The notes beneath the pieces were generated by a model. It was given only the letters and a program-made list of their open reading frames with translations. It did no database searches and was not told the origin of the DNA. A program made the translations under genes and the position numbers. A stretch of 64,000 nucleotides of DNA from Micractinium sp. NFX-FRZ (lineage: Eukaryota; Chlorophyta; Trebouxiophyceae; Chlorellales; Chlorellaceae): assembly GCA_029339195.1 (NCBI GenBank), contig JAPTJF010000050.1, positions 124,001 through 188,000 on the forward strand, written 5' to 3'. Positions 34,018 through 45,853 of this stretch are shown in pieces (the first letter of the stretch is position 1; each line of letters starts with the position of its first letter).

Positions 34018-37000
34018 ATGAACAAGCTGCCCAGCCTGGCGTCGCAGCTGCGGGGGGCGCTGGCCGCTCAGCAGGGCGCTCCAGGCAAGTCTGTGGAATA
34101 AGGAGCCTTGGGAGCAGGCCGGGGAGAGCAGGGCAGTGTTCTGCGGGCGGCGTGGTGGCGGGGGCGGCCCCCTGTCTCAACGCCCACACCTGCTGGGGAG
34201 CTGGGCAACCTGCGTACACTAAAAATTATGGGCATGCGGCATGCCACCCAGCCATTGGAGAGGGGTGCGCCTGCCACAGCATGAGCAGCTGACTTGTGCC
34301 TGCTCTGCCCCTCCCCTGCGGCGCCCGCTGCAGCGCTGGCGGCGGCGGCGCTGGCGGCCGGCGCCGGCAGCACCCACCAGGTGCGGGGCTACTCCAGCGA
34401 CCTCGCCATCCGTGGCTTGGATGCGCTCAAGAGCGGCCCCGGCGGCCGCTCCAGCGTCAGCGGCATCACCGCCACCGTCTTTGGCTGCACCGGCTTCATG
34501 GCACGCTACCTTGTGAACGCGCTGGGCAACTCGGGCGGGCAGATGGTGCTGCCCTACCGGTGCGACGACACGGATGCGCAGCACCTGCGGCTGATGGGGG
34601 ACCTGGGCCAGGTGGTCATGCTGCCCAGCTTCAGGTGAGACCGCGTGAACAGAGTCAGGGCCAGGCAAAGTTTGTGTGTGTGTTAGGGACGGCAGTTAGT
34701 GATGGGCGGGCCCGTGGGCCGTGCCGCCAACATGAAGATTGGACGGAAGGGAGGCTGTGGTGTACTGTGTTGGATTTGAGTTTTGCTGGGCTGTTGAGAT
34801 ACAGTCTGTTGGCTGGCAGGCAACACGCGCTCGCTCCTGTTCGCAGCCGCCACCTGGGCAGGTACAGCGCTTTTGCCTCGCCATGTGCATCCCCAGCAAG
34901 GCTGCCAGCCCAGCTGTCGCGGCTGCATGCAGGCTCGCCTTCAGCTCACGCCATAGCAGTTGGCCTGTAACCAGGGTGCCGATTGCCATGGCCCACCCCC
35001 ACCTTCAGCATTTGCACGGGGTGCCGGTGCTCCCCGCCATCCCTCACCCGCCCGCATCCCCCTGCCCTTGGCTCTGCACTCGACCTGCCCTGCTTCCTGT
35101 TCTATCCGTCTTCCCGACTCCAGCAGCCGCCAGAAGCGCCCCCGCCCCCCCCTTTTTGCACCTACACTCGCTGCTTTCCAACCCCTCGTCCCCAACCAGG
35201 TTCCCTGACAGCGTACTCCCACTCCCATCACTTGCGCCCTCCTTGCCGCAGCATCCGCGACGAGGAGCTGGTGCGGCGCGCCATCTCCCGCTCCAACCTG
35301 GTCATCAACTGCGTGGGGGCGGCGCAGGAGACGTGGAACTACGGGTTTGAGGAGGTGGGTGGGGGCCACCCATACATTGGAGGGGATGGGGTGGGATGTT
35401 GAGAAGCCAATGAGAGGGAAGCGAGCGTGAGAAGAAGGCAGTGGTGTGTGCCAGCTTGGGGGAGGAGGAGGGCAGGTTGGTAAGGGGGGAGGCAGCGAGA
35501 TAGAGCGATGGCTGCCAGAGGCTGGCCAGAAAAGCGTGCTTCCCTACGTGTTCAAGCATGATAAGTGTGGGGGCATGCTGGTGGATGCAAGTTAGACAAG
35601 CAGGATGTGTGTGTGGGTGCACTAATCCGCCACCCACTCTGCCACCTCTCTCCGCCCATCATGTTTCAGGTGCACATTGAGTGGCCCGCCCGCCTGGCGC
35701 GCGCCATCCAGGAGAATGGTGGCGTGGAGCGCGTCATCCACCTCAGGTGGGGGCGACACATGCAGCACGGGGCAGGGAGGGATGCTGCAGGGTCCAAGGA
35801 CGCGCTGCCCTCGTGCAGCACAACGCGTTCGTCTGTTGGCCCGCCCACCCGCCCACCCACCTGCCGACTCGCCCTGCCCGCCGCGCCGCCGCCGCCGCCG
35901 CCCGCAGCGCGCTGGGCGCCGAGCACGACGCCCCCTCCCGCCGCCTGCGCACCAAGGCGGCGGGTGAGGACGTGATTCGTGACGAGCTGGGCCACCTGGC
36001 GACCATCTTCAAGCCCGCCGTGATGACGGGGACGGAGGACAAGTTCTTCAACAGCATGGCCACACTGGCCAAGCGCCTCCCCGCCTTCCCACTCATCGAC
36101 GGCGGCAACACGCGCATGCAGCCCGTGTGGGTGCGCGACGTGGCGGCAGGTGCGCGCGTGAGGGGGGCGGTGGAAGGGGCGGCGGTGGCGGATGGAGGTG
36201 TGAGTGTTGTCATGCGGTGGCAGGTGGGGATGAGGGTCAGAAAGTTGGCCAAGGGGCTGGAGGGTGGGCATTCAGGGGGAGCGGCTTCTGTGGCTGGGAA
36301 GGAGGCAGGGTGGCTGACAAGAGTCGAGACAGGTCAGGAAGGCGGGAACTGACGACGTAACATCAGCCCTCCCATCGTGCCACAGCCTGACATACGCTCC
36401 TCGTGCCGCCTGGGGCAGACTTTCCAAGTCACTCGGCACCCCGCCCAGAGACGTATTTTATCGCTGACCAGCCCTGATGTGCCCCCGCCCCTCCCCCGCT
36501 CCCCTGCAGCCATCATGAACAGCCTGAAGACGTACGACTCGCTGGGCAAGACGTACTACCTGGCCGGGCCCGACGTCATGACCGTGGCGGAGCAGGTGTG
36601 TGGGGGCTGGCGGGGAGTGGGGCCTAGAGGGCGGAAGATCAAGTGGGTATGGAGGATAGTGGGTGGCCACGTGCCAGGCGGTGAGGCAAGCAACCCATCG
36701 GTTTGATTGACGCTTTGTGCAAGCTCGGACTTGTGGCCCGCCCGACTCCCCTCTCCTGCACGTTCCCGTCTGCTCCCCCTGCTCTCACACCCTCCTCTGC
36801 TGTCTCCATCCCCAAGCACCCACTCCCCTCCCTCCCTCTCCTCCCCCTATCCACCGCCCCCAGGTCGCCTTTGTGTACGCCACCATCCGCGAGCGCAACG
36901 CGTCGCTGCCCCTGCCCTCCTCCGTGGCCTCCCTCATGGCCCGCACCTGGGACTGGATGGGCACCAACTCCCCCATCCGCGGCCCCACCATGTTCACCTC

Positions 37001-37608
37001 CGACTACATCCAGGAGCTCAAGGTGGGGCGGGGGCGGTCGTTGCAGGGTGGGGCATTCATTGCAAGGGGTTGGGAGGTCTGTGGTGGGCCACTTGGTGTG
37101 CGCTGGGTGGATGGCCAAAGAGGCCTCACTGCGGTCACATCAGGTGGAATATATCCAGGAGCTCAAGGTGCTTGGTTGGGTTGCTTGGTTGGTTGGTTGG
37201 TTTTGGGGCCGGGGGCCTGGGGCGTGCTTCCAGCAGGTTTGGCCTGCAGCCCTGCATTGCCCCGCTCTTCCCGCCCTGCCCTTGCCCACCTTTCCGCTCA
37301 GCCCTCCACTCAACTCTCTGCCTTCTGCCCTCTGCCACCCTCCCACACTGCCCACCCACCACCCACTCTCCCAAACCACCTCCCTGCCTCCACCCACCCC
37401 GCAGGGCGACTATGTGATGCCCCAGGGTGTGCTGGGCTTTGACGCCCTGGATGTGAAGCCGCACAAGGTGACCGAGGGGCTGCCCATCGAGTACCTGCGT
37501 TTCTACCGCTCCGGAGGCTACGACTTTGGCAGCCTGGCGGAGGAGGGGGAGGCCGTGGGCGGCGGCGGCTTTGGCAAGCCCGGCGTCTCGCGCGGGCAGA
37601 GCGACTGA
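34018..37608 (+). CDS. NDUFA9: NADH:ubiquinone oxidoreductase 39 kDa subunit, NDUFA9-like (8 exons, 412 aa)
   Basis: An accessory subunit of mitochondrial complex I, with a short-chain-dehydrogenase-like fold that binds NADPH. Exons are 34018-34084, 34334-34634, 35252-35354, 35670-35746, 35908-36149, 36510-36595, 36864-37022 and 37405-37608. The first intron has a textbook GC donor (CAG|GCAAGT). Residues 1-45 are basic/Ala-rich and look like a mitochondrial presequence. The dinucleotide motif is [17 protein letters not shown] (residues about 71-87). Family blocks are [69 protein letters not shown] and the run ending [16 protein letters not shown]. The third glycine of the GxTGFxG loop is Ala. 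Length is close to plant and animal homologues. It is the homologue of the algal subunit called NUOA9. Confidence 0.93.
37144..37167 (+). other. Candidate 24-nt duplicated mini-exon inside the last NDUFA9 intron
   Basis: The end of exon 7 (TACATCCAGGAGCTCAAG|GTG) recurs about 145 bp downstream as TATATCCAGGAGCTCAAG|GTG. The repeat is preceded by a usable acceptor (ACATCAG|). The enclosed 24 nt are in phase and encode VEYIQELK. Inclusion would duplicate YIQELK in the protein without a frameshift. Confidence 0.5.
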
Positions 37609-38715
37609 GCCCTCACCGGCATAGCTGAGCTGAGCTGAGCTGAGCTGAGCTCAACTGCCGTGCCTGGTGTGCTGGCACGCAGCCAGTATACTGCTTCGGG
37701 CGGCGGCGCCGTGCGGGTGCAAGCACGGCGTGCCAAGCGCTGGCGCCGCACTGCCCTCCCGGTTGCTTCTCTCAGTGCGCCCGCTGACGCGGGCGCGACT
37801 GGGTCTTCCCCCTTGTGTACCTGGTTCCCTGCACCCTCCCCCCCCACTCTCGTTTGTCTTGCTGCCGCACTCCCTCTTGTTCCCTGCTGCTGAGCGCTTT
37901 TTCTCCCAGCCGTCCTGAGGATGGCAAGCGCTGTAACAGAATGGTGCCTCACACGGAGGAGGGCACCCCTGGGGAGGGCACCCAGTGCTCTGGCTGGGCA
38001 GCATCTGGACTTGGGAGGGCTGCCTGACTGCGGCTTCTACCTGAGGCAGGCAGGGTGTTGACCGAGCTGTTGTTCAGCCGTGAAGGGACGGCTGAGCATA
38101 GTATGTAGTCCAGGCAAGATGGTGGAGGCCTGCGGTGGGGGGGTGGCCGAGCGTCTTCTGCAGACGCATGCGGGGCTGTGCTGGCGGTGCCTATTAGCCA
38201 CAAAGGAGAGATGTGATCCTGGATGTGTGAAAAGATGTGCTGCAGTGGAACAGGCATCAGGCCAGGCTTGTGTGGAAGCTGCTGTGCTCGGGCACTGAGG
38301 TCCAGGAGCTGCCGCGGAAGTTGAGGGGGCACGCTTTCCAAGCAGGCGCCCCCTTTCGTAATACTCAGTCTTTCCTCTTGTGTAGACATGCTTGCGCTCT
38401 AATAGAGTAGGTTAGCGCTGCTTGGCGAAGCGAAATCTGTATCGCAGACTGTTGTGCCAGCTTGCATCGACACGCCTCGAGCCTCTGCTCAACGCGCCAG
38501 GGTGCAACATCACTAACCTCGCGACACCTTAAGGTAGCGCAGCACAGGCGACAAGCGAATCGCTCAAAAAGCACGCCACAGGGCGGCCATCCTGCAGCAG
38601 AAAGACTGCAGGCCGCCCGCGCCGGTTGGCCGCCGCCCGCTCAGCGGTGCACCCGCCGGCTGCTCGCCCCGACTAGATTCCCCCTCCGCCATCCTGCCTG
38701 CTGCAGGCAACCTAT
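37609..38715. other. Intergenic region with GAGCT repeat and TGTAA signal
   Basis: 1.1 kb between two plus-strand genes. It holds a (TGAGC)n tract at 37623-37651 and a TGTAA element at 37932-37936, a likely polyadenylation signal for NDUFA9. The remaining roughly 780 bp should carry the promoter of the DUF707-like gene. An open frame on the minus strand (37949-38389) has no family resemblance, so no gene is called. Confidence 0.5.
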
Positions 38716-41700
38716 ATGACCGGACTTGCAAGAACTGGGACCAAATGGCTCGGTACTCACACCCTGCGCCTGGCACTCGCACTGCTGGCCTGCTGCCTGG
38801 CGGCGGCTCAGGCGCAGCCGCCGGGGCTGTTTGTGCCAGACACCCCAGGGGCCGAGGCGGCGCGTGCCTGGCTGCAGCAGCACCACCGCGAGCAACAGAG
38901 GCGGCCGGCATTCTGCCTCTCGTGGCCAGAGGCAGTCAGCCTGCCTTCCTGCGATGCCTCGCTGGCCGCCCAGCCGCCGCCCCCTCAGCTGCTCAGGCCC
39001 CACCGGCGGCACCTCATACTGGCGGCGGTGGGCGACAGCTGGGGGCTTGACGCGTCAAAGAACAAGTGAGCGGTCGAGAGTTTGGGGGCGGACAATGGCG
39101 GGTGCACCAGTGTGTGTTGCCACCGCAGGCTTGTCGCACCCGCCCCCTCTTCTGACTGCCTGCGCATTGCCCACCTCCTCCCTTACCGTTCTCCTGTCTA
39201 CGGCTGGCTGCAGGTGGCTGGATGACCCGCGTGCCGCAGCCGTGTATGATGTTGTGGTCATTTATTACGGCAAGAATGACAGCTGGGCCTGCCCCCAGTG
39301 CCTGCACGTCTTCCGAGACAGCGGCCCCAAGTGGGTGGGGTGGCAGTGTGGGGGGGAGCTGGATCTGTTAGCCACCCAGTCAGCAAGCAGCTATGGCCCA
39401 GATGCATTCCCAGCGTAACACACAGATGGATGGGGGGCTGGGGCCAGCCGTCCAAGCCCCGCCCCGCGTTGCCAGGCGTCCCCCGCACGGCCCTTACCTT
39501 GCTTCCTGTTATGCCCTGCAGGTGGCAGATGACGTACCGCGCCGTGTTCAGCCCAGAGTGGGCCAACATCACATCTCGCACCGACTACGGTGAGGCGGTG
39601 GGGCAGGCAGCAGGTCACAGGCAGTGGGGTGCCACCGCAAGGCAAATGGGTGGACCCGCTGTGACATTTCGCCTAACCCGCCCAGTTGGCCTCTGCCTGC
39701 CTAGCCTGACATCCCTCCTGGCCCCAGACAACCCCTGCCGGCCCCTACCTAACCCTGCCCTCTGGCCTTCCCCTGCCGCCCCTGCCCTGCCCTATCACAG
39801 GCTACGTCTGGATGCCGGATGACGACCTGATTGCCAGCGCTTGCACCATCTCCCAGTTCTTTGGCATCCTGGAGCGGCAGCAGCTGTACCTCGCTCAGGC
39901 AAGGGCGGTACGCGTGGGCGCTTACATGCCGGGGGCGGGTTGTGAAGCGCGTTTGTGGTGCTGGGCTCTGCCAGGTCAGCGCCGCCAGCCTGGCGGGAAG
40001 CTGGCTGGGCGCTGCCTGCCTGGCAGGCGGGCCTTGCGGCTCTGCTCTTCTCTGAGTTCGACAGCTGAGCAGCCAACTTGCAGTCACTTGGGGCATGCCT
40101 GCTCTCACCATGCCCTCCCCCCTGCTTCCCCGCCCCCCCGCAGATGTCGGTGTGCCGGGAGCCTCCCTCGGAAGTCATGTGGCCCCACCTGTTCCAGCGC
40201 CAGGTGCATGGCAGCCCCCACAAGCATTGCCCCCACAAGCACTGCCCCCACAGCGTGGCTCCCACAAGCATGGCCGATTCAGCATGCCTGCCCCTGCGAC
40301 TGCAATTTGCCTGCCCTGGTCCCCCGCCGAGACCTCATGCCGGCCATCGTGCAGCCACCACCGCGCTCACATCCACCGGCACCTGTGGTCACCTTCCACC
40401 CCTCGCATCTGCCGCCGCCCCCGCAGGGCGGAGCGCTGCGCTACATGGCGTTTGTGGAAATCATGGCCGCTGCCCTGCGTTTCGACTACTTCCAAGCAGG
40501 TGGGAGCGGCAGGGGGATGGGGCAGCGGGCGCTCTGTAGCGGGGGATGCCGGGGGGAGGTGGCATGGATCACGCCTAAAGCAGGGCAAGGGCGCTCCTGT
40601 GAGCCTCATTTGCAGGGGGCTACTTGGCAAAGACGCCACTCCAATCTTTAAACGTCATCCATCCTTACTGTTGTTGCTGCCCCCCAAGTCACGCATGGCC
40701 GCTGCTGCGCCATGCCGCCCAAAAATGACGCCTGGCCCCGCTGCCACCACCCGCCTGCCCGCCCGCCTGCCCCCCCGGGTGCAGTTGTGCGCACCACCCT
40801 GGAGCGCTCCTGGACTGGCTGGGGCCTGGACGTGAGCGCCAAACACCTGCACCCTGATTCAGTTTTGTCCCCAGGCTGCCAGCCGTCAGATCACCTCTCA
40901 TTTTGTGCTTGCACTCAGGCAGCCTGCATGCTGCGGTGCCTTCACCAGGACCGGCAGCCAAGCTTGGCAGGGTGGCGGCCCCATTCCATCCCACACCTCT
41001 GGCTGCCCACCTTGTAGCCTTGATTGCATGCCTGCAACGTTTTGCTGCACCTCCCTGCCCTCTGCAGACCCTCTGGCCTTTCCTGCTGGCCTACCCCCAT
41101 GACGGAGTGGCCGTGGTCGATGCCGTGTGCATGGTGCGCTGACCTGGTGCATGGACAGTTGTGGGGGAGACGGGAGTGCCGGTGCCCGTCCTGCAGCTCC
41201 CAACACACTCAACTTGCTCCTGTTGGGCCAGCCAGCCTTGGCCTCTCGTTCTGATTGGTCTGCCCAGCACCCTCCCCCAGCCTTGATCACCCCATGCTCC
41301 GCCCTGCAGGCGCACGCTGGCGAGGCGGGGCAGGGCAAGAAGCCCGCAGATGCATCCAACTATGCGGCCGCTGCAGGCTCCCCCTTTGACGTGAGTGCAC
41401 GCCTCTGCTGGGGTGTCAGAGTGCCAGGCCAGCTGGACTTCCCAGCTGGGTGGCCGGCTGTCGTGGAGCAATCCTGGGCTGCTGTGAAGCTTTGCTGCCT
41501 GTGGACCGGTTGCAGGCAGGCCCCTCTGGGCTGTGCCCATCACAGGCCTTGGCCCTGCTCAGCAGTGCCCCCCACCCACCCTGCCCTGCCGCCCCCAGAT
41601 GCACGCACGCTCTTCAACCTGCACACCACATCCCACTGAACTGCTACGAGTGCAGAACCCGTGGCACGAGGACGACGCGCTGAGAGGCGCCTGGCACATC

Positions 41701-42304
41701 TCTTCAGAGGCCCTCACCGCCCTGGGCATCCCGGCGGATATTGGCGGCAGGTGGGCGCGGACGAGTCGGGGCTGGATAAGAGCCCCTCGTTTGGGCAGCA
41801 GCTTAAGGAGGGCACGTCGCCTGTGCAACCTAGGCCCCGGCATGGATGCGCACGCACGTGCTGCCCTTGCTCTTGCCAGAATGCGTGCCGAAGGCACCCA
41901 TGCCCCGCTTTGGTCCGGATGCACTTCTGCAAAACGCTGCCTGAGCTGCCTCCCCACCGCCCCTCGCCTGCCTGCTTCCCCGCAGGGGCACCGCTGAGTT
42001 CCACTCGGTGCCGCTGATCCAGGAGGCATCCTGGGCAGCAGAGGAAGTCACTGGCACACACTCAGCGTCAGAGGGGGAGAGCAGTAGCGCCAGCTCAGCC
42101 TCTGCGTGGGCAGCGGGCGCTGTGGCAGCTGCCGCAGCCCGGGGCAAGCAGGCGACGCTCGCCATGCTGAGTGTTGGGAACCTGATGTTCCTGGGCGGGA
42201 CGGTGGCGGCAGTGGCTTTCATGCGCAAACGCAGGCGGCGGGGGCTGCGGCCTGTTCAGTCCCAGCCCACAATCAAGCTGATCACTGTTGCACACGGGGT
42301 CTGA
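38716..42304 (+). CDS. DUF707-like putative glycosyltransferase-type membrane protein, copy A (11 exons, 457 aa)
   Basis: Exons are 38716-39065, 39214-39330, 39522-39589, 39801-39898, 40144-40203, 40427-40499, 40785-40831, 41068-41133, 41310-41390, 41656-41750 and 41986-42304. All are in phase. The fourth intron starts with GC (CAG|GCAAGG), as in copy B. An N-terminal hydrophobic signal (LALALLACCLAAAQAQ) and a C-terminal membrane span followed by RKRRRRG predict a type I membrane protein with a lumenal or extracellular body. The body has a W.PDDDL motif (Asp 185-187), then FFGILERQQLYLAQ, FVEIMA, SWTGWGLD, and a WPFLLAYPHDGVAVVDAVCM block. These match the order of conserved blocks in DUF707 proteins (DEDL, EMMAP, WGLD, VVDS..VH). 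DUF707 is thought to be related to GT-A glycosyltransferases, and DDD would be a metal-binding motif. The reaction and substrate are unknown. Copy B follows 430 bp downstream. Confidence 0.75.
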
Positions 42305-42734
42305 GGGCGGGCCAGCCCTTTGCGGAGCTTGCGCTTGACGCGGATGGCCGTCTGTGCCCTTGTACAGCGCTCCTCTATCTGCATCCTGCTGCTGCCGCTG
42401 CCGCTGCCGCTCCAGTTTTGTGGGGGAACGAACAAAGCCTTGTGAAATGTGACACACATAGACCGTCCCATTCTTTAAGTGAATGCTTTGCAAACAGGAA
42501 GTTGGCGGGGCACAGCAAATTTAACGCGTGGCAAAGCATGCGGGGCAGCTCCCCTGGAGGCCTCCTCCCTTGCTCCGCAGCCTGAGGCCGAACTTTGCCC
42601 GCGCGCGTGGCGCTTTGGCGCCAGCTTCAACCTTGAGAGTGCATTACTTCCCCTTCGCGGTCTCTGCTCAGCACTTGACGATTTTTTGCGCGGCACAAAC
42701 ACCTCCCCGGCCGAATATCAAGTTCCCCGGCGCC
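42305..42734. other. Intergenic region between the DUF707-like copies
   Basis: 430 bp containing the 3' UTR of copy A and the promoter of copy B. An open frame running from 42479 into copy B crosses the proposed first intron. I treat it as chance read-through rather than a longer N-terminus, because it lacks a signal sequence at its start. Confidence 0.4.
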
Positions 42735-45401
42735 ATGCAGGTAATACATATCGGGCAGTAAGCGCTCGTTCCTGGCATGAGCAGAGCAGAGCACACCGCA
42801 CCGTGAATGACCGCCCGCCAGCGCCGCCGCCGCCCACCGCCTGCTCGGCGGTCCGGGGGCCACTTCTGCTAATCGCCTCGACCAATACATTCCTTGCACC
42901 AACCACGATCCTCTGGCAGGCCGGTGCCAGAACTGGAGCTGCAACCTCGGGGCCCCGCTGGCTCGCTACTCACACCCTGCGCCTGGCACTAGCGCTGCTG
43001 GCCTGCTGCGTGGCGGCGGCTCAGGCGCAGCCGCCGGGGCTGTATGTGCCAGACACCCCAGGGGCCGAGGCGGCACGTGTCTGGCTGCAGCAGCACCACC
43101 GCGAGCGGCAGAGGCGGCCGGCATTCTGCCTCTCGTGGCCAGAGGCAGTCAGCCTGCCTTCCTGCGACACGTCGCTTGCCGCCCAGCCGCCGCCCCCTCA
43201 GCTGCTCAGACCCCACCGGCGGCACCTCATACTGGCGGCGGTGGGCGACAGCTGGGGCCCGGACGCGTCGAGGAACAAGTGAGGCGGTGCGGCGCAGGGT
43301 TGGTTTCTGCAGAGGGCCTGTGCTAGCCATTACCTGCGCGACTCGGCTTGCGGTTGGAGGCAGGCCAGGCCAGCACGAGTGCAAGCTGCTCCCCGCCCAG
43401 CAGCCCTTCCCTGCTGGCCCCCTTCTCCTGCCCCCTGAATCACCGCTTGTTGCTCCCCTTTCCACTTGTGGCGTAGGTGGTTGGATGATCCACGGGCAGC
43501 TGCGGTGTACGACGTTGTGGTCATTTATTACGGCAAGAATGACAGCTGGGCCTGTCCCCAGTGCCTGCACGTCTTCCGAGACAGCGGCCCCAAGTGGGTG
43601 GGCACCATTGGTTGTGTTGGGTAGGATGGGCTGGGAGCAGGCAGCGCACATTGGCGGAGCAAGCCAACTGCGCCAGCACCAAAGCAGCTGGTGGCAGGCG
43701 TTGCCCCCACACTGCGGGCTCTGCACTAGTGGCTAGCCAGGTGCCCTGGGCTGGGGGTGGCCTGGCCAGCCAGTCCTGTTGCGCGTACCGCTTTCAACTC
43801 ACCCTGCAAGAACACCGGCTTGTTACAAACAGTGCACCGAGTAGCGTGGGCCCCCATCATCCACAGGTGGCAACTGCTCCACCGCGCCGTGTTCACCCCG
43901 GCGTGGGCCAACATCACATCCCACACCGACTATGGTGAGGCAGGCCATTGGGCAGCCGATGGGTGGCCGTGGCCAGTGGCCGTGGCGCCCTGCCTGCTGT
44001 TGCCGCCAGATCCTGGCTGGCCCCAACCGACCCTGCCGGCCCTCCTGCCGCCTTGCCCTGCCCCTTCCCCCACATATCACAGGCTATGTGTGGCTGCCGG
44101 ATGACGACGTCAGTGCCACCTCCTGCACACTCTCCCAGTTCTTTGGCATCCTGGAGCAGCAGCAGCTGTACCTGGCACAGGCAAGGAGGGAACTTGCTGA
44201 ATGGTGGGGAGGTGCTCTGGGGGTGCGGTGCAGGTGATGGGCCGGCTCAGTGTGCGGGTTCCCTGCCAGGCGCATCAAATGCAGCTTCTGGGTGGTGCGG
44301 TGGCAAACGTACCGACCAGGCGGAACTCGTGCTGCTCAGCACTGGGAGTGCGGGGCAGTGTGCAGGTCCCAATCTACTTCAGCCCAGACCAGTTAGGAGG
44401 CACCTCCCTCCCACATGCCCGCTCTTGACCCAGCCAAAAGCAGGAGGGCCTGTGGCAAGGCTCCAACCCAGTGCAATGCTGCTGGCATGCAGCCGCCGCC
44501 AGGATGGCGCTCACCAGGCAGCGCCTCCAAGGTCTGGGTTCCAATTCATCTTGCCGCACTGCCGCTGCAGATGTCGCTGTGCCGCGAGCCTGCCTCCAAC
44601 ACCATGTGGCCACAGCTGCACCAGCGCCAGGTGCCGGGAGCTCAGCACACAGCACGGCCCTTTGCCTGCCTGCAACTCTTGGCAGATGCGCGGCCCTGCC
44701 ATCCTGCTAAGCTCTGGCCGTGGCCCCCGCTGCCGCTGCCATCGCACACGCTTGCATGGCTGCATACTAACCCCCCACCTTCCCTACCAACTAACTGCCC
44801 TCCATGCCAGGGAGGTGCCCTGCGCTACGCTGCCTTTGTTGAAATCATGGCGCCTGCCCACCGGTTTGACTTCTTCCAAGCAGGTGTGGGAGTGATGGCT
44901 GCAGTTGTGCAGCGGGGCAGGGCCCATTTGGGTCACGGCAGAGTGGTGTCATTGTGTGGGGCGGGGTGGCAGCCTCACAGAGCGATCAGTGTGGTAAAGC
45001 AGCCCGGGCCCTGCTGGCCACCTGAAAGACTGCTGCCCCGTGGGCGGCTACCCAGCAGCTCACATGATGCGTTGCCTGCTCCGCACGCCCTGCCCGGCAG
45101 CGCACTTGCTGCATTGCCCGGCAATGGGCCTGCTCAAGTCTACCTGGCTGCCACCTGCCTGTCCCCGCTGCCGACACTCAACTGCCCGCCCGCCCGCCCG
45201 GGTGCAGTTGTGCGCACCACCCTGGAGCGCTCCTGGACTGGATGGGGCCTGGACGTGAGCACACCACACCTGCACCGTGCTGCGCCCCCCACTCCCCTGC
45301 CCCTGCTGCACCTCGCTGCGCCTGGCTGCCCACGCCTGCTGCCCACTGCATACTCGGCACGTGCGTTCAGGCACGGCACGGGGACCACACTGCTCCTCAT
45401 G

Positions 45402-45433
<32 letters not shown>

Positions 45434-45817
45434 CATGCTCAGGTGCAGCCTGTGGCCCCGCCCCCTGCAGACCCTCTGGCCCTTCCTGCTGGGCTACCCA
45501 TACGACGGCGTGGCTGTGGTGGATGCAGTGTGCATGGTGCGCCGAGCGGAGGGACATGCTTGGCCGTCTGCCTGCACTTGAGGCACGCTCACCTGGCTCC
45601 TGTCGGGCTTGGCACAGCTATTGTTGCCTAGCCTAGCCAGCGGTGCCCTTTCGTCTCCTTTCCAGGCGCACCATATGGATGCTTCCAAAGCCTTCAGGCC
45701 CACCACCCTACCCGGCCCGTGCTGCAGGTGCATGCCGGCGACTCAGGGCCGGGCGCGAAGCCCGCCAACGCATCCATCTACAGCGCTGCTGCCGGCTCAC
45801 CCTACGAAGTGAGGCGC

Positions 45818-45853
<36 letters not shown>

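Noticed and set aside
38136..38215. tRNA-like start (gggggtggccgagcg)
   Set aside because: It resembles the 5' part of a Ser/Leu tRNA, but no matching acceptor stem, anticodon arm or GGTTCGA-type T arm follows.
37949..38389. 146-codon minus-strand open frame between NDUFA9 and DUF707-like copy A
   Set aside because: No recognisable domain, no targeting signal and no supporting splice structure. It overlaps the likely 3' UTR and promoter.
39899..39910. GT donor (GTACGC) shortly after the GC donor in DUF707-like copy A
   Set aside because: It is in phase and would add three residues, but copy B has no equivalent GT, while the GC donor is conserved in both copies.
42479..43282. Open frame extending DUF707-like copy B upstream without an intron
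   Set aside because: It would place about 150 unrelated residues before the signal peptide. A good donor (CAG|GTAATA) and acceptor remove it and leave a proper signal sequence.
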